Shown in pieces: positions 1 through 11,693 of a DNA stretch of 64,000 nt. The notes below the pieces were generated by a model. The model saw nothing but the letters and a program-made list of their open reading frames with translations, had not been told where the DNA came from and searched no databases. This stretch comes from Buddleja alternifolia (lineage: Eukaryota > Streptophyta > Magnoliopsida > Lamiales > Scrophulariaceae): positions 10,636,046 to 10,700,045 of the forward strand of contig CM033393.1 of NCBI GenBank assembly GCA_019426215.1, read 5' to 3'. Numbering within the stretch: position 1 is the stretch's first letter; every line of letters starts with the position of its first letter. The translations under genes were made by a program, and so were the position numbers.

Positions 1-911
1 TTCCATTCAGTCGTTGAACTTCATTCACATCTCTAGGTGGTTGCATATCTTGGATAGCTTTGATCTTCTTGGGATTGACCTCTATGCCTATCTCCGTGAC
101 CATATAGCCTAGGAACTTTTCTCTTTTGATCCCAAATGCGCACTTAGCTGGGTTAAGCTTTATTTTGTACTTCCGAAGGGTTTAAAAAGTTTGTTGCAGG
201 TCTTGCACATGCGTGCTGGAGGTCCTGCTTTTGACTACCATGTTGTCCACATACAGTTCAATGTTCTTCCCCATCTGGTAGTGGAACATCATGTCGACCA
301 GCCTTTGGTATGTAGCTCTGACGTTTTTAAAGCTGAAGGGCATCACTATGTAGCAATACGTACCAAAGGAGATTATGAAACTAACCTTCCCCTGGTCTTC
401 CACATCTAGAGGTATCTGATGATACCCGCTGTGTGCATCCATAGTTCTTACCAATTCAAATCTGGCTGTGCCGTCTACTAGCTGATCGATTCTAGGTAGG
501 GGTAGTGATATTTAGGGCAGGCGTTGTTTGGATCATGAAAGTCGATACACATTCTCCACTTTGTCCCTCCTTTGGGTACTAAGACTACATTACACACCCA
601 GTTTAGGAATTGAGTTTCTGCTATTTGCTTTGCTTTGAGTAGTTTGTCGATTTCTGCCTTGATTATGGTGTCTTTTCGGGCCGAAGTGTCTTTTCTTTTA
701 GAAATACGTTAAGGTGATGTTATATAACTGTTGGGTCAATGCCTACAAGATCATTGGCTGACCACGAGAACAAATTTGAATGTTCCCTTAGCATGGCTAT
801 TAATTCTTCCTTCAGGCCGGGGTTCAAGTGAGAACCAATCCTAATAGTCTTCTCCTTATCTCCAGGTATGAGCTCTATGCTCATAAGCTCTCCTAAAGGT
901 TCGACGTGCAA
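1..911 (-). pseudogene. gypsy reverse transcriptase fragment (pol)
   Basis: This is the minus-strand pol region, entering the window from the 5' side of the element. At 720-911 it reads a typical pre-RT linker (LFSWSANDLVGIDPTVI). At 182-454 the RT palm is recognisable by DAHSGYHQIPL and by YVDNMVV. The usual catalytic box is YVDDMVV, so one catalytic aspartate is replaced by asparagine. Positions 1-180 continue the RT with AFGIKREKFLGYM and VNPKKIKAIQDMQPPRD, which belong to the thumb/connection part. Frames change between these blocks. The enzyme would have copied the element RNA into DNA in the virus-like particle; this copy cannot. Confidence 0.85.
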
Positions 912-999
912 TGAAACTTACTTTTTAGCCACCTCGCTTCTTTCCAATGTCGTTGACTCTGGCTTACAATTTTTATCTTCAGTTGGCTTTTCTTCTTGC

Positions 1000-1400
1000 T
1001 TTAATGATACTAAGTAACATTTCTTAGATTGTCATTGATCTCTAGATACTTCCCCTACTCTATCGAGTGTTGGAAATTTATTCTTCATGTGTGGTATCGA
1101 GACCACTGCTTTGAACAAAACTAGTGCAGGTCGGCCGAGTATTACGTTGTAAGCTAAAGGAGTATCCACGACTAGGAATCTAGTCAACTTTGTTACTTTG
1201 TTGAACCCTCATCCTAGGGACAAAGGTAATACTACCTGTCCCACAGGTTGTGTCACCTCACCTGTGAAACCAAATACAGAAGTTATCACTGGCTCCAGCC
1301 TAGTGAAATATTTATTGATAACGGTAGCTTGGTAGATATATTATTCTACCAAGCGTATCAACAGATGATAGGTGAGGTGTCAACACAGTCCGCACATCTT
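1000..1400 (-). pseudogene. gypsy aspartic protease region, decayed
   Basis: On the minus strand around 1060-1180 the sequence reads LAYNVILGRPALVLFKAVVS followed by IPHMKNKFPT. This is the conserved stretch just after the retropepsin domain in Tat-type gypsy elements. No clean DTG/DSG active-site triad was found upstream of it, and several stops intervene, so only the domain's position and C-terminal flank are supported. In an intact element it would process the Gag-Pol polyprotein. Confidence 0.6.
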
Positions 1401-1410
1401 CAGGTTCGAA

Positions 1411-3475
1411 TCATATTTTCTGCCTAGGACGGGTTTGACTGACATTCATGAAGAATGTAGGTACAGTCTCTACAGACCTTGCCTGCCACTTAAGCTGCCT
1501 CTTAGATTCCTCTTCAGCTAATCTTCTTGAGATCATGTAGATGACCTCACGATCAATGCTATTAACCTCCTTAGGTTCTGCTTCCAGGACGAGCTGTTTG
1601 TTAATCGATTGAGGAAAGTTTCCTCTTTCTGTAGATCGGGCTCTACCACCTCCACGGCCATGCCATCTTCGTCCTCGACCTCTCCAGCTACTACCCCCGC
1701 GAAATGGGGTAGGATTATTCTTGTTGTTGGTTTGTATCACAAATTCCTTCAAGTGGCCCATCCTAGCTAGACGTTGGATTTCGTCGACGAGCTCCGAGCA
1801 ATCATCGGTGTGATGCCCGAACTCTCTATGCTATCTGTAGTAGACCTTACTAGGTGGGTTCTTAGGTTCTTGGTCTGCTCCCTCTGGTCATTGTACCACA
1901 TTTCTTTCATCCACTGCCATTAGATGCTCACTCCAATTACCTCGTAAAGGTATACGCCGCTGTCTGGCATGCATACCTGGCCCAGGTAAGGCCAGCGGAG
2001 GTGGACTAGATGTCCAACCACTCCTGCGAGTCTTATTGAGATTGTCCTCTTCAAGCTTATCCTTCCTCTGCTCGGATCGCCTCATGATTTGCTCGTCTTC
2101 CATGTTAATGTATTTCTTTGCCCCGGTTGAGTAATTTGTCAAAGCTCATGGATGGTGTCTTGGTGAGTGATTTGAAGAGATCTTCTTCCCTTAAGCCTTG
2201 CGTAAAAGCACTGACTTTCAGGTCAGACATTTCAGATGGTACTTCCAATGTAGCCGCGTTGAAACGCCTAACGTATGCTTGTAGGATCTCATTTCCTCTT
2301 TGCTTTATGTTGAACAAACTCAAAGGAGTTTTTTCGTGTTGCTCGCTACTGGTGAATTGGTGCAAGAACTTTGAGCTAAACTCTGAGAAGGACCTGATGG
2401 ATCTATTAGGAAGTTGGTTGTACCATTGCTGCGTAGATTTCGCCAACGTGGTCAAGAAGACCCTGCATTTGATAGCATCGGAATACCTATGCAGCAAAGC
2501 ATCATTTTGAAAAGTATATAAATGATCTTATGGATCTGTCATTCCTTCATAAGGCACGATGGAATGAACCCTGAAGTCTCTTGGCAATTCCCCTCTTATG
2601 ATTGATTCCGTGAATGGAATCCCCTGATCCATTTGGATCTTGCCTTCTGCCATTTTGCGTTCCACTTCTTCCATTGGTTTGGCAATGAGCACATCTATTC
2701 CAACTTTTCTTTAGCTCTAGCCATCCTTTCAACGTCTGCCCGCCAGATCTGGCAGACACAAAGCTACTAGCATCATCCTCTAGATCTTTGTCACGCCTAT
2801 CGGGAGCCCGATATTGGCGTTTCTACTGGTTGTCTTTCCTAGGTATGTCGTGGTGCTAGTGCTGCCTCGGCTGATGCAGTTCCCCCCCATTCTTTTGCAC
2901 TCTCTGTAGTCGAGGTGAAGGTGCCCAACCTGCCAGATCATCCTTCTGCTCCAGGTCTAGACGACGAGTGTGACGCTTTTCTAGAGCCAAGTACTTTTTC
3001 CAAGGTGTGGTGCCTCCTTTCTCTCTTTTCTCTTTCGAACATTCAGGCCTTTTAGCACATTTGCCCGAGTTTTTGTCAGGGGTGATGTCGTGGATGCCCC
3101 CAACCTCCACTTTTCCAGCTTTGGACGCTCCCTTTTGAGGAGGGACGCAAAATCGTCCCCACGTGCATGATCTGCCACATCTGCAAGTTTAGAATCTACT
3201 AGCTTGGTGATAGCCTTGTCGATGACTCCTTCTAGCCTTTGGACGATGAGATCCATGCTCAACACAATTTGAGGGGAAACGTTATTTCCCTCCACCAGGC
3301 TTTCTGACGAGTTGTCTATCATCGGATCTTGCAAGCCGTTCATCGAACGCCTCACCATGTGCACCAGCATCTCAGGTGTGGACTGTTCATCTCTAGGCGG
3401 GAATATCATCGACTTGTTCCCTCTCTCAATATTGTCGTCTCCGTTTCTCCTTTCCATGACTTTCCCTTCTGCCAT
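1411..3475 (-). pseudogene. gypsy gag, frameshifted
   Basis: The gag reading begins at the ATG at 3475 (MAEGKVMERRNGDD). The N-terminal part (2981-3475) has SPQIVLSMDLIVQRLEGVID. After frameshifts the core retrotransposon gag domain is read at 2105-2497, with FLTTLAKSTQQWYNQLPNRS and a QRGNEILQAYVRRFN motif, both typical of plant gypsy capsid. A basic, glycine/arginine-rich tail follows at 1411-1761 (FRGGSSWRGRGRRWHGRGGG), in place of a clear CCHC knuckle. Gag would form the particle shell and bind RNA. At least three frame changes separate the blocks. Confidence 0.82.
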
Positions 3476-3550
3476 AAAAAAATGTTACAGTAAAAGAAAA
3501 TATTTTCATGAAAAAATAAGATTACCTCACGCCTTTTTTGCTCATATTTC

Positions 3551-3565
3551 CCACACACGACGCCA
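3551..3565 (-). promoter_or_regulatory. primer-binding site of the gypsy element
   Basis: Two bases inside the LTR end, the minus strand reads TGGCGTCGTGTGTGGG. This matches the TGGCGCC-type PBS flank of plant gypsy elements (tRNA 3' end pairing), with one change in the TGGCGCC core. It fixes the LTR as the 5' LTR and the element orientation as minus. Confidence 0.75.
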
Positions 3566-3567
3566 AT

Positions 3568-4108
3568 TGATGTGTATGGGTTTCACATCAATAAGAATAT
3601 GCAATATAATATATAAAGATATAATATAAAGCACGAATTGTAATGAAAAAATGGACACAAGATATGCGTGGTTCGGTCCAAAATCAGACCTACGTCCACT
3701 GGGGTAAAGAATTCAATCCTTTTATTGATGTAGGAGTTTATATTTATGCAAGAATTTGATGGGGGGTTAATAGGGGTAAGTCAACTATGCTACATATACA
3801 TTTGGTAGTAAGAGTAAATCACAATCTATCTATATTAGGATATAATCAATCGGGTAAAAATGGTAAAGGTAGGCTTGATCTCCGCAGGTCTATATTTGGC
3901 AAGGTTGCTGATTGATTAGATTTTGTCTCCCAGCTGTCCATAACCAGCGCTTCCCTACCTATGCAGGTCGGGTCATCTGGGCCTCCAGCTAAGCCTGTCC
4001 AAAGATGATGTCTTCTAGAAGGATCCAAGTCCATAAAATCATTGGGCTTGGGCCCATAAGGTATTTGACTACCCAGCTTGGCCCAAATATGGATTTCTAC
4101 CCACATCA
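3568..4108 (-). repeat. 5' LTR of the gypsy element
   Basis: The LTR is bounded on the minus strand by TGATGTG at its start (4108 downward) and CACATCA at its end (3568). These form a perfect 7-bp terminal inverted repeat. The end abuts the PBS. The length is about 541 bp. No second copy lies in the window. Confidence 0.8.
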
Positions 4109-4118
4109 CCGATAAATC

Positions 4119-5234
4119 TGTTGTGATTTGGTCTAGCAGATAAAATTTTTAATCTGAATCACACCCGAGAATCTAATCCGGGGATATTCATGATATTAAG
4201 CATATAAGTCAATTGACGAGAATTGACAAGAGTAATCGAATTACCTTTTTCGTCTATTGAATCTTGAATTATCAGCAGCAGCCCCGGACACCTGCCTCTA
4301 GATAATCACGCGGAAGAAAAATTATGTGAGAAAAGCTCGATCTCCTCCTCGGCAACAATTGTAGGCGACTAGTTGGATGGAGAGGGAAGGATTTTTCTTT
4401 CACAATGCTCTAGGTTTATTTTAGCTCAGTGTCAGATTCTAAAACAATGACTTGTGTTCTTATATGGAGTCACTGACTGATTACTTATACCATGTAAAAG
4501 ACTCCCCTAGGTTACATAAGAGGGGCGGCCGAAATGGCCTTTGTAGATGGGCTTCGGGCTTTGTTTTGACTTAGCCCAGGTGTAATTAATTAAATCCAAG
4601 TCCAATCAAATTTGTAATTAATTAATTAATTACATCAATCCAATTAATATTAATCCAATTAATATAATTCAACTTATAAATTAATTTCCAATTAATTTAA
4701 CTTATGACTTAATATGATTTAATTAATATATGTAATCTAATTAAATATCTTTAATTAAATCATGCCATCTATTTTGTCAGTCAATTCACATCAAATGTGA
4801 TTTTACCAAAATACCCTTAGATTAAGGAAATATTCCTTTTCTTCACATAGCGCGACTCTCTAAGCTCGATTCAATTGACAATGGGAGGATTCCAAAGGAT
4901 AAGGTTGTCACCTAGCCAACACCGTGGAACCAAATCGTAACCTAATTGAAAACGAGATGATCATGTCATCACGAACCTTGAATACAAAATATCATATGTG
5001 TATAAACTCTTCATCGACGTGACCCGATCAAGTAAGAGTCATGCTTTCGTCAAACTCATAGAACTTGATATTGTACTTAGAATCATAATAATGTGAAATT
5101 ACCAAACTACCCTCAGTGACAATCACAGGATAGTTTATATGCTTTGGCCAAAAACTTATAATTTCAATGGCTTATCATCGTACAGGTCACATACTCGTTT
5201 ACTATCGAGATAGTGAATCCCATTGTGGCAAGTT
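4119..5234 (-). repeat. truncated copia LTR related to the LTR of element A
   Basis: This stretch aligns with the 7693-8812 part of the element A LTR, starting at TGTTGTGATT and running through the shared block with GCGACTCTC to GGCAAGTTAT. There the similarity stops abruptly at 5234. No primer-binding site lies on its left and no polypurine tract on its right. It is either a truncated solo LTR or a recombinant LTR. It retains the nested inverted repeat around its TATA-like region (4466-4505). Confidence 0.75.
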
Positions 5235-6754
5235 ATGATTGTCGAAACCCTAATAGCCTCAGAAACTATGACTATGTTGGTTCAACTACTGATCCGGTCT
5301 TCTAAGCAGGGATCACCAATCCCTCTAATAAAACAATGCTCTGGCCAAAGACTTTTCGATCTTTCAGCTTCACTCAACAACATAGGAAATACCAGGTACT
5401 CATGACCTTAGATGAATCCGCTCCGACTGTTAATTTTTTCGCTGTCCTACCTGACTATACCCAACATACACACTGTATTCTTCTCCCGGAGGGCACGTGC
5501 ATATTAAAGCATAGTGGGTAGTACCCTTTCCAATGACATCTCAGGTCTAAGGATTATCTCACACTACGAAAATCGAAGGACTCCAAGTTCAACAGAACCA
5601 ACGAGGAATCCTTGCGGGGCCGTTCAATTCCATAATCATGTATGAATCTTCGTACAGGTATTTCCATACAAGCCATCGACAATGGAACGCGTCGACCTCT
5701 TGGAAGAGTTACATGCATGAACAAGTCTTGACGAGGCCAGTGATATCCCATATCTCACAGCCTCTATAACTTGGAACAATATTTAGGATTACGGTCTTTG
5801 AGAGGATTCCATATGTATCTCCACCGCTCCCCTAACCATATGTAATCCATGGGATTTTTATTTATAATAACACTAGTTATAACAATAAAGAAGCATTCCG
5901 CAAAAGGTTTGATATAATCTAGGTGATAAGACTGACATAGTGTTAATGTTCAAGCCCACAGATGGCTCGTTGGGCACATAACACTTTCAGTTTGACAAAT
6001 GCTTAAGACAAATCTTCATCTTCACTTGACTTTAGACGCTGATCTTTAACTTCATCTCTGATGGACTCACCTAGAATTCTATCAGCGACTTGGTATTTAC
6101 TACTTAGTCTAAAATCTATAAAGATAAAAATTACAAGCGTAACAAACTAACAACACTTTCAAACGCTATTACAATTGTTCTATGAAAGCATAAACTTACA
6201 TACTTTTGGGGTCTAACATAAAATCCTATTTTTGTCATCATTAAAACATCTAACACGAAATTTCCTAACATTTTTTTATTTTTCAAAACATTTAAACATA
6301 ACTTGATTTTATTTTATGATTTTTCCCTTAATTTTTTTTTCTTTTTAATATATTTATTTTGTCAATGGATTTTTTTTCATATTTATCTAAATATTATATT
6401 ATTCTTATTTTTGAATAATTAGATTAAAAAAAATTGAATTAAAATTTTAAAATTTTTAAATAAATTAAACAAAATAATTTGAAAGTATTTGAGTTTAATC
6501 CCCAAATTAAAGGTAAATTTTCCCTCCATATGCAAAAATACTCAAATTGAAGGTTAATTTTCATTCCATTTCAGGAAAATCCCAAAATTCAAGTCAATTT
6601 TCCTACTAAATGCCATTTTCTACAAAATTTGTACTGAAATTGTCATCTTCTGAAACATAGTGTATTCAAATTGCCAATAGACCAAATTATAGTACCGAGA
6701 AATCGTACATGGCAACTTGAAGTACCAAACTTGCAATTTTGCCTATTTTCTATA
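5235..6754. other. non-coding, AT-rich; possible LTR remnant at 5235-5860
   Basis: No coding region is supported here. The part to about 5860 has the style of another copia LTR: TTGGCCAAAGACTT-like and CTCAGGTCTAAGG motifs that recur in the LTRs of this window. No ends could be fixed. From about 6230 to 6750 the sequence is long A and T runs with no recognisable feature. Confidence 0.4.
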
Positions 6755-7169
6755 TCTATACTATTAATAAAGGGGGGTTTACTACTAATAAAGGGAGAAT
6801 GCCTTAGAGTAACCACCTTTGGTCTGGTCATTTTTTTGGTATGGCATCTTGAACCCACTACAACTTTGACAAGTGTCAAAGTTCATTTTCTCCACTCCTC
6901 TCATTTTCTCTCCTACACGCTGTTTGCCCTCTCTCTCTTCTCTCTCTTTCTGTTTTTTCCCTTAATTCTCTCCATATATTCTTTTTCTATTTTTTTCCCT
7001 TTTTCTAATTTCTAAGTGCTTATAATAATTGACATAAAATTATATGTAAAATGTATGCTCACAGAATTTCAAGCAACATATTTGATATTGAGAAATTTTT
7101 ATTCCAAAATGATATATTTATAATTTTTAAATAGTTAAGTACACGCATCGAGTGTGCCACCGCGACTAG
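6755..7169 (+). mobile_element. non-autonomous Helitron
   Basis: The element starts with TCTATACTATTAATAAAG after a host A and ends in CTAG before a host T, as Helitrons insert between A and T. About 10 bases before the end is a short hairpin, ACACGCATCGAGTGT, followed by GCCACCGCGACTAG. The hairpin has an ACAC/GTGT stem, and one further pair appears lost by a G-to-A change. The interior has no Rep/helicase coding and is rich in CT tracts (6890-7010). The length is about 415 bp. Helitrons make no target duplication, so the call rests on the two ends and the hairpin. Confidence 0.72.
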
Positions 7170-7692
7170 TCATGTACGAAGACCAAATCCTTTCTCCAAG
7201 CGGGAAAAGTTGTGTGCATGTGATAGAAACGGCAAAACGATAAAAGAAATAATTTTGATTACTTGAAATCCCAACAAAAATAAATCTTGCCCAACAAAAA
7301 TTAATCTTGCCCCAAACCTAAGCTCGACTCTTTATTGATTCAAAACTGATTAATCAAAATAAATCCTGAAGACCCCTCTTTATAATCATAAGGTAACTTG
7401 CTATGCAAGCTACTGACTTCTACTAGAAAGGAAATAACTAGAATCCTAAACAAACTAGAAAACTTAATTAATAAGTAATTAAACTCCTAAACTAACAAGA
7501 CTCAAACTAGGAAATAAAATAACAAAACATGAATGCTAAATTACTAAATATGGTTCGTAACAATGCCCCCTCCCCCCTAAAAATAGCATTGTCCCCATGG
7601 CTGGACTATGGAAATTTTTGCATATGCTCGGAGCGGTACCGATGTGCGCCACTGTGTTGCAATTGTAAATTCTCTTCGATGCTTCTCGTAAT
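7170..7692. other. non-coding, no feature recognised
   Basis: This stretch has AT-rich DNA with a C-rich tract near 7565 (CCCCCTCCCCCCTAAAAATAG), a style seen near the ends of gypsy elements. No reading frame or terminal structure could be supported. Confidence 0.3.
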
Positions 7693-9369
7693 TGTTGTGA
7701 TTCGGTGTAGCAGATAAAATTTTTAATCCGAATCACACCCGAGAATCCAATCCGGGGATATTCATGATATTAAGCATATAGATCAATTGACGAGAATTGA
7801 CAAGAGTAATCGAATTACTTTTTTGTCTATTGAATCTCAAATTATCAACAGCAACCCCAGACTCCTGCCTCTAGATAATCACGTGGAAGAAAAATTCTTT
7901 GAGAAAAGCTCGATCTCCTCCTAGGCAACAGTTGCAGGTGGCTAGTTGGATGGAGAGGGGGGGATTTTTCTTTCCTAATGCTCTAGGTTTATTTTGGCTC
8001 AGTGTCAGATTCTAAAACAATGACTTGTGTTCTTGTTTGTGGAGTTCTAACACTGACTGATTACTTATATCAAGTAAAAAACTCCCCTAGGTTACACATA
8101 AGAGGGGCGGCCGAAATGGCCTTTGTAGATGGGCTTCGGACTTTGTTTTGACTTAGCTCATGTGTAATTAATTAAATCCAAATCCAATCAAATTGGTAAT
8201 TAATTAATTACTTTAATCTAATTAATATTAATCCAATTAATATAATTTAACTTATAAATTAATTTCCAATTAACTTAACTTCTGAATTAATATGATTTAA
8301 TTAATTTATTTAATCCAATTAAATATCTTTATTAAATCATGCCATCTATTTTGTCAGTCAATTCACATCAAATGTGATTTTACCAAAATACCCTTAGCTT
8401 AAGGAAATATTCCTTTTCTACACATAGCGTGACTCTCTAGGCTCGATTCAATTGGCAATGAGAGGATTCCAAAGGATAAGATTGTCACCTAGACAACAAC
8501 GTGGAGCCAAATCGTAACCCAATTGAACACGAGATGATCATGTCATCACGAACCTTGGCTACGAATACCATATGTATATGAACTCTTCACCGACGTGACC
8601 CGATCAAGTAAGAGTCATGGTTTAGTCAAACTCATAAAACTTGATACTGTACGTAGAATCATAATAATGTGAAATCACCAAACTACCCTCGGTGACAATC
8701 ATGGGATAGTTTATACGATTTGGTCAAAGACTTATAATTTCAATTACTTACGATCGTACAGGTCACATACTCGTTTACTGTCAAGACGGTGAATCCCATT
8801 TTGGCAAGTTATCTTATAATATCTAATGCAGTATTGGATCGTACTTTGAGGTCGACCCCACCTATCAGGTGATAGGAGTCTAACTACTCTGATAACATAT
8901 CTAATACTACAAGTATGTTATAAATGACTTCTCAGGTCTAAAGTTCACACATACTATCCCTTGTGATCGGATTAATGCGAGTCGAGTTCAAATATGTTAA
9001 TTCCATTAATTATATTCATGACACCCACTCCCACTATCTAATCAGTGTACAACTGGCACTTCCTTGTCAAATAAGCTGTCATGAGTTGAATATTAATGCC
9101 CAATTAATATTCGTTAACTCACGAACTCCCAGTTTCAGAGATTAAGTACTGGACTGTTCCAGTGCCTCCTCTTGTCCATAAGAGATGGAAAGTCTATCTT
9201 GAAATCTCTTGGACTAATTTGTTCAATACAGTTAAATGCCATTAGATTTATATGAACAAAATCAAAACCTTTATTCTATAAATAGAAACATCAAACATTT
9301 TGTACAAATAACTTATCTAAGCCCTACTCAATCTAATTCCTCATAGGCATTGAGGGCATACACCTAACA
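7693..9369 (-). repeat. 3' LTR of copia element A
   Basis: On the minus strand the LTR starts TGTTAGGTGTATGCCC next to the polypurine tract and ends CACAACA at 7693. The length is about 1677 bp. A TATA-like minus-strand sequence (GATATAAGTAA, near 8064-8074) lies inside nested inverted repeats. The block GCGTGACTCTC near 8426 and the GAGTCATGG-type block near 8610 recur in the LTRs of elements B, D and E, so the four are sister subfamilies. Confidence 0.85.
8041..8085 (-). promoter_or_regulatory. TATA-like box inside nested inverted repeats, LTR of A
   Basis: GGAGTT (8041-8046) pairs with AACTCC (8080-8085). Inside it TTACTT (8061-8066) pairs with AAGTAA (8072-8077) around ATATC. The minus strand reads a TATA-like ATATAAG across the inner stem. 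A further pair, TCAGTGT (7999-8005) and ACACTGA (8050-8056), overlaps it. This is probably the U3 core promoter. Confidence 0.55.
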
Positions 9370-9385
9370 ATCTCCCACTTGCACT
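9370..9385 (-). promoter_or_regulatory. polypurine tract of element A
   Basis: The minus strand reads AGTGCAAGTGGGAGATTG into the LTR start TGTTAGG. This is the common polypurine tract of plant copia elements, the site where plus-strand DNA synthesis starts. Confidence 0.85.
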
Positions 9386-10770
9386 CAACGCCAATTGTTA
9401 TGGTATTTGATTCCCATCTTCTCAATATGTTTATCTAGCATCACCTTTTCTGTTGAGGCTATTTTCTGCACGGCTATATCGCTTCTTCCAACGATTTCTC
9501 GCATTTTATTATATTTTTTCATTACGTGTTTAGATTTGTTGTAGCGCAATTGCTCCGTTGTTGTCACACCATAGTGGCAACGACATTTCCACGCTAGGAA
9601 CCACTCCAAGTTCGTCCATGAACTTTCTCATCCAAACAGCTTCTTAGGCTGCCACATATTCTGCCTCCATTGTGGAGTCAGCAGTTATGCTTTGCTTGGA
9701 ACTTTTCCAAGACACTGCTCCTCCACTGAGTGTGAATATGTACCTAAAGGCTGATTTAAGGTCATCCGGATCAAATTGGAAATCTTAGTCGATGTAACCA
9801 TCCACCTTTAATTCTCCATTCCCATATATTAGTAGCATATCTTTAGTTCTTCTTAAGTACTTCAAGATACAATTCACTGTTGTCCAGTGAGGCTCCCCTG
9901 GGTTAGCTAGAAACCTACTGACCATGCTTACAGCATGTGCCAGATTTGGTCTCGTGCATAACATCGCGTACATGAGACTACCCACAACGGATGCCTAGGG
10001 TATATCCCTCATTTCCATGCTATCCTTGTCCGTATCAGGACTCATAGATTTGGAAAGATGAATGCCATGTCTCATGGAAAAAATTCCTCCCTTAGAGTTA
10101 TGCATTTCATATCTCTTAAGGACTTTCTCTAGGTAGAGCGCTTGGGAGACACCAATCATTCTATTCGCTCTATCTCTATAAAGGCAAATTCCTAGAATGT
10201 AGGTCGCTTCTCCCAAGTCTTTCATGGAGAATGTGCATGAGAGCCATGTGTTGACCGAAGTCAATAAGCCTATGTTATTCCCTATAAGTAGTATGTCATC
10301 TACGTATAGAACCAGGAATGTCAACTTGCTCCCACTAACCATTTTATAGAGAAACGGTTCATCTTCATTGTTGATGACGCCATATTTCTTGGCTTCTTCA
10401 TCGAACCTCAGATTCCAACTACGAGAGGCTTGCTTCAGTTTATAGATGAGCCGATTAAGTTTGCAAACTTTATGAGAGTCGGCTCCGAATATAATGCCCT
10501 GGGCTGTTTCATGTAAATGTCCTCATCCAAGTGTCCATTTAAGAATGCGGTCTTTACATCCATTTGCCAGAATTCATAGTCTAAGTTTGCAGCTATGGCT
10601 AGTAGAATTCTAATAGATTTGATCATGGCTGCTGGCGAAAAGGTTTCCTCATAGTCAATGCCCGCTTTTTTACTATAACTTTGTGCCACGAGCCTGGCCT
10701 TATAGGTGTCCACCTTGCCATCCGGACTTTTTCTTATAGATCCATTTGCATCTAATTGGTCGTACTCCAT
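9385..10770 (-). pseudogene. copia reverse transcriptase and RNase H, element A
   Basis: The RT is read in pieces. Positions 10435-10770 hold DTYKARLVAQSYSKKAGIDY and WQMDVKTAFLNGHLDEDIYM. Positions 9995-10342 hold the catalytic LYVDDILLIGNN. Positions 9785-9985 hold MGSLMYAMLCTRPNLAHAVS, the RT/RNase H junction. The RNase H part (9385-9780) is heavily damaged: only KHVMKKYNKMREIVGRSD and the C-terminus remain, and the usual STSGF and AEYIAASEA blocks are interrupted. Frames differ between the pieces. It would have made and trimmed the cDNA; the YVDD box itself is intact. Confidence 0.88.
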
Positions 10771-10795
10771 TCAGTACATCAGTAAGAGTCCAGAC

Positions 10796-11614
10796 TTAGT
10801 TCGAATACTTCGAATCAATCTCTGCCTTCATAGTCTCAAGCCACTTAGAGGAGTTTATATCTGTCGCTGCTTCATCATAGTTAGAGGGATCATCTCCATG
10901 GCTTTCTTCTACAACGACATACAAATAATGCTGCATTCTGTGCAGATAGCCATATCTCTCAGGCGGCTGAGATACTCTACTAGATCGTCGCTGCGACGGT
11001 TGTGTCAAGTTGGGTTCATATTCTTGAACTGATGTCTCCGAAGGGATGTTGTCATGTTCTTCCAAAACAATCTTTCTATTTGCACCACCTTCTCGAATGA
11101 ATTCTTCTTCAAGAAAGTGGGCTTGCAAGGCCACGATGATCCTATTATCATTTTGCAAGTAAAAAATGTATCCCATCGAATCTATGGGAAAACCGATAAA
11201 ACGTCCTTTTAAGGATGTATCCTCTAGTTTTTCTACCTTGGTCTTCTTTAGATATGCTGGGCAACCCCATATTCTTATGTATTTCAGACTAGGCTTCCTA
11301 CCGCTCCATATCTCATATGGTGTAGTGGGAACAAATTTCAAGGGATATTTGTTCAGAATGTGCGCAGCTATAAGCAAAGCATGTCCCCACAACGAGATGG
11401 TTAAATCGGTGTAGCTAAGCATGGAGCGTATCATGTCCAACCGAGTACGATTCCTTCTTTCTGCTACTTCGTTGAGTTGTGGGGTTACTGGAGGAGTTAG
11501 TTGTAATATTATGCCTTGTTCTTTTAAGAACTCATCAAACTCGGCACTCATGTATTCGCCACCTCGATCAGATCTCAGTGCTTTAATACTGTGCCCAGTT
11601 TGTTTTTCAGTCAA
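10796..11614 (-). pseudogene. copia integrase core and C-terminus, element A
   Basis: This is an open frame of about 272 residues. ALRSDRGGEYMSAEFDEFLK gives the second catalytic Asp. NEVAERRNRTRLDMIRSML gives the catalytic Glu of the DDE triad. The first Asp lies in HTDVCGPL at the end of the preceding block (about 11745), in another frame. The C-terminal part has the copia PAYLKKTKVEKLEDTSLKGR and FIGFP stretch. It would insert the cDNA into host DNA. It is the longest intact piece of element A. Confidence 0.9.
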
Positions 11615-11693
11615 AGCTTTGAATTCCTTAAACCATTAAAGTGCTTCGGATTTATACTTCATCAGATAAACTAGACCATACTTAGAGTGGTCA

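Larger units (their letters stand above)
1..4108 (-). mobile_element. Ty3/gypsy (Tat-like) retrotransposon, 5' part
   Basis: Read on the minus strand, this stretch holds in order an LTR (3568-4108), a primer-binding site, gag, the protease region and the start of reverse transcriptase. The rest of pol and the 3' LTR lie beyond the left edge. The PBS type, the gag type and the protease downstream motif NVILGRPAL all fit the Tat/Retand side of plant Ty3/gypsy. Reading frames are broken many times, so the copy is dead. The base next to the LTR start is 4109; the duplicated target cannot be tested because the other end is not present. Confidence 0.88.

Noticed and set aside
2118..2510. Plus-strand open frame of 130 codons
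   Set aside because: It is the shadow of the gypsy gag core read on the minus strand.
7536..7736. Short minus-strand frame with cysteines
   Set aside because: It runs across the border of the element A LTR and has no recognisable motif.
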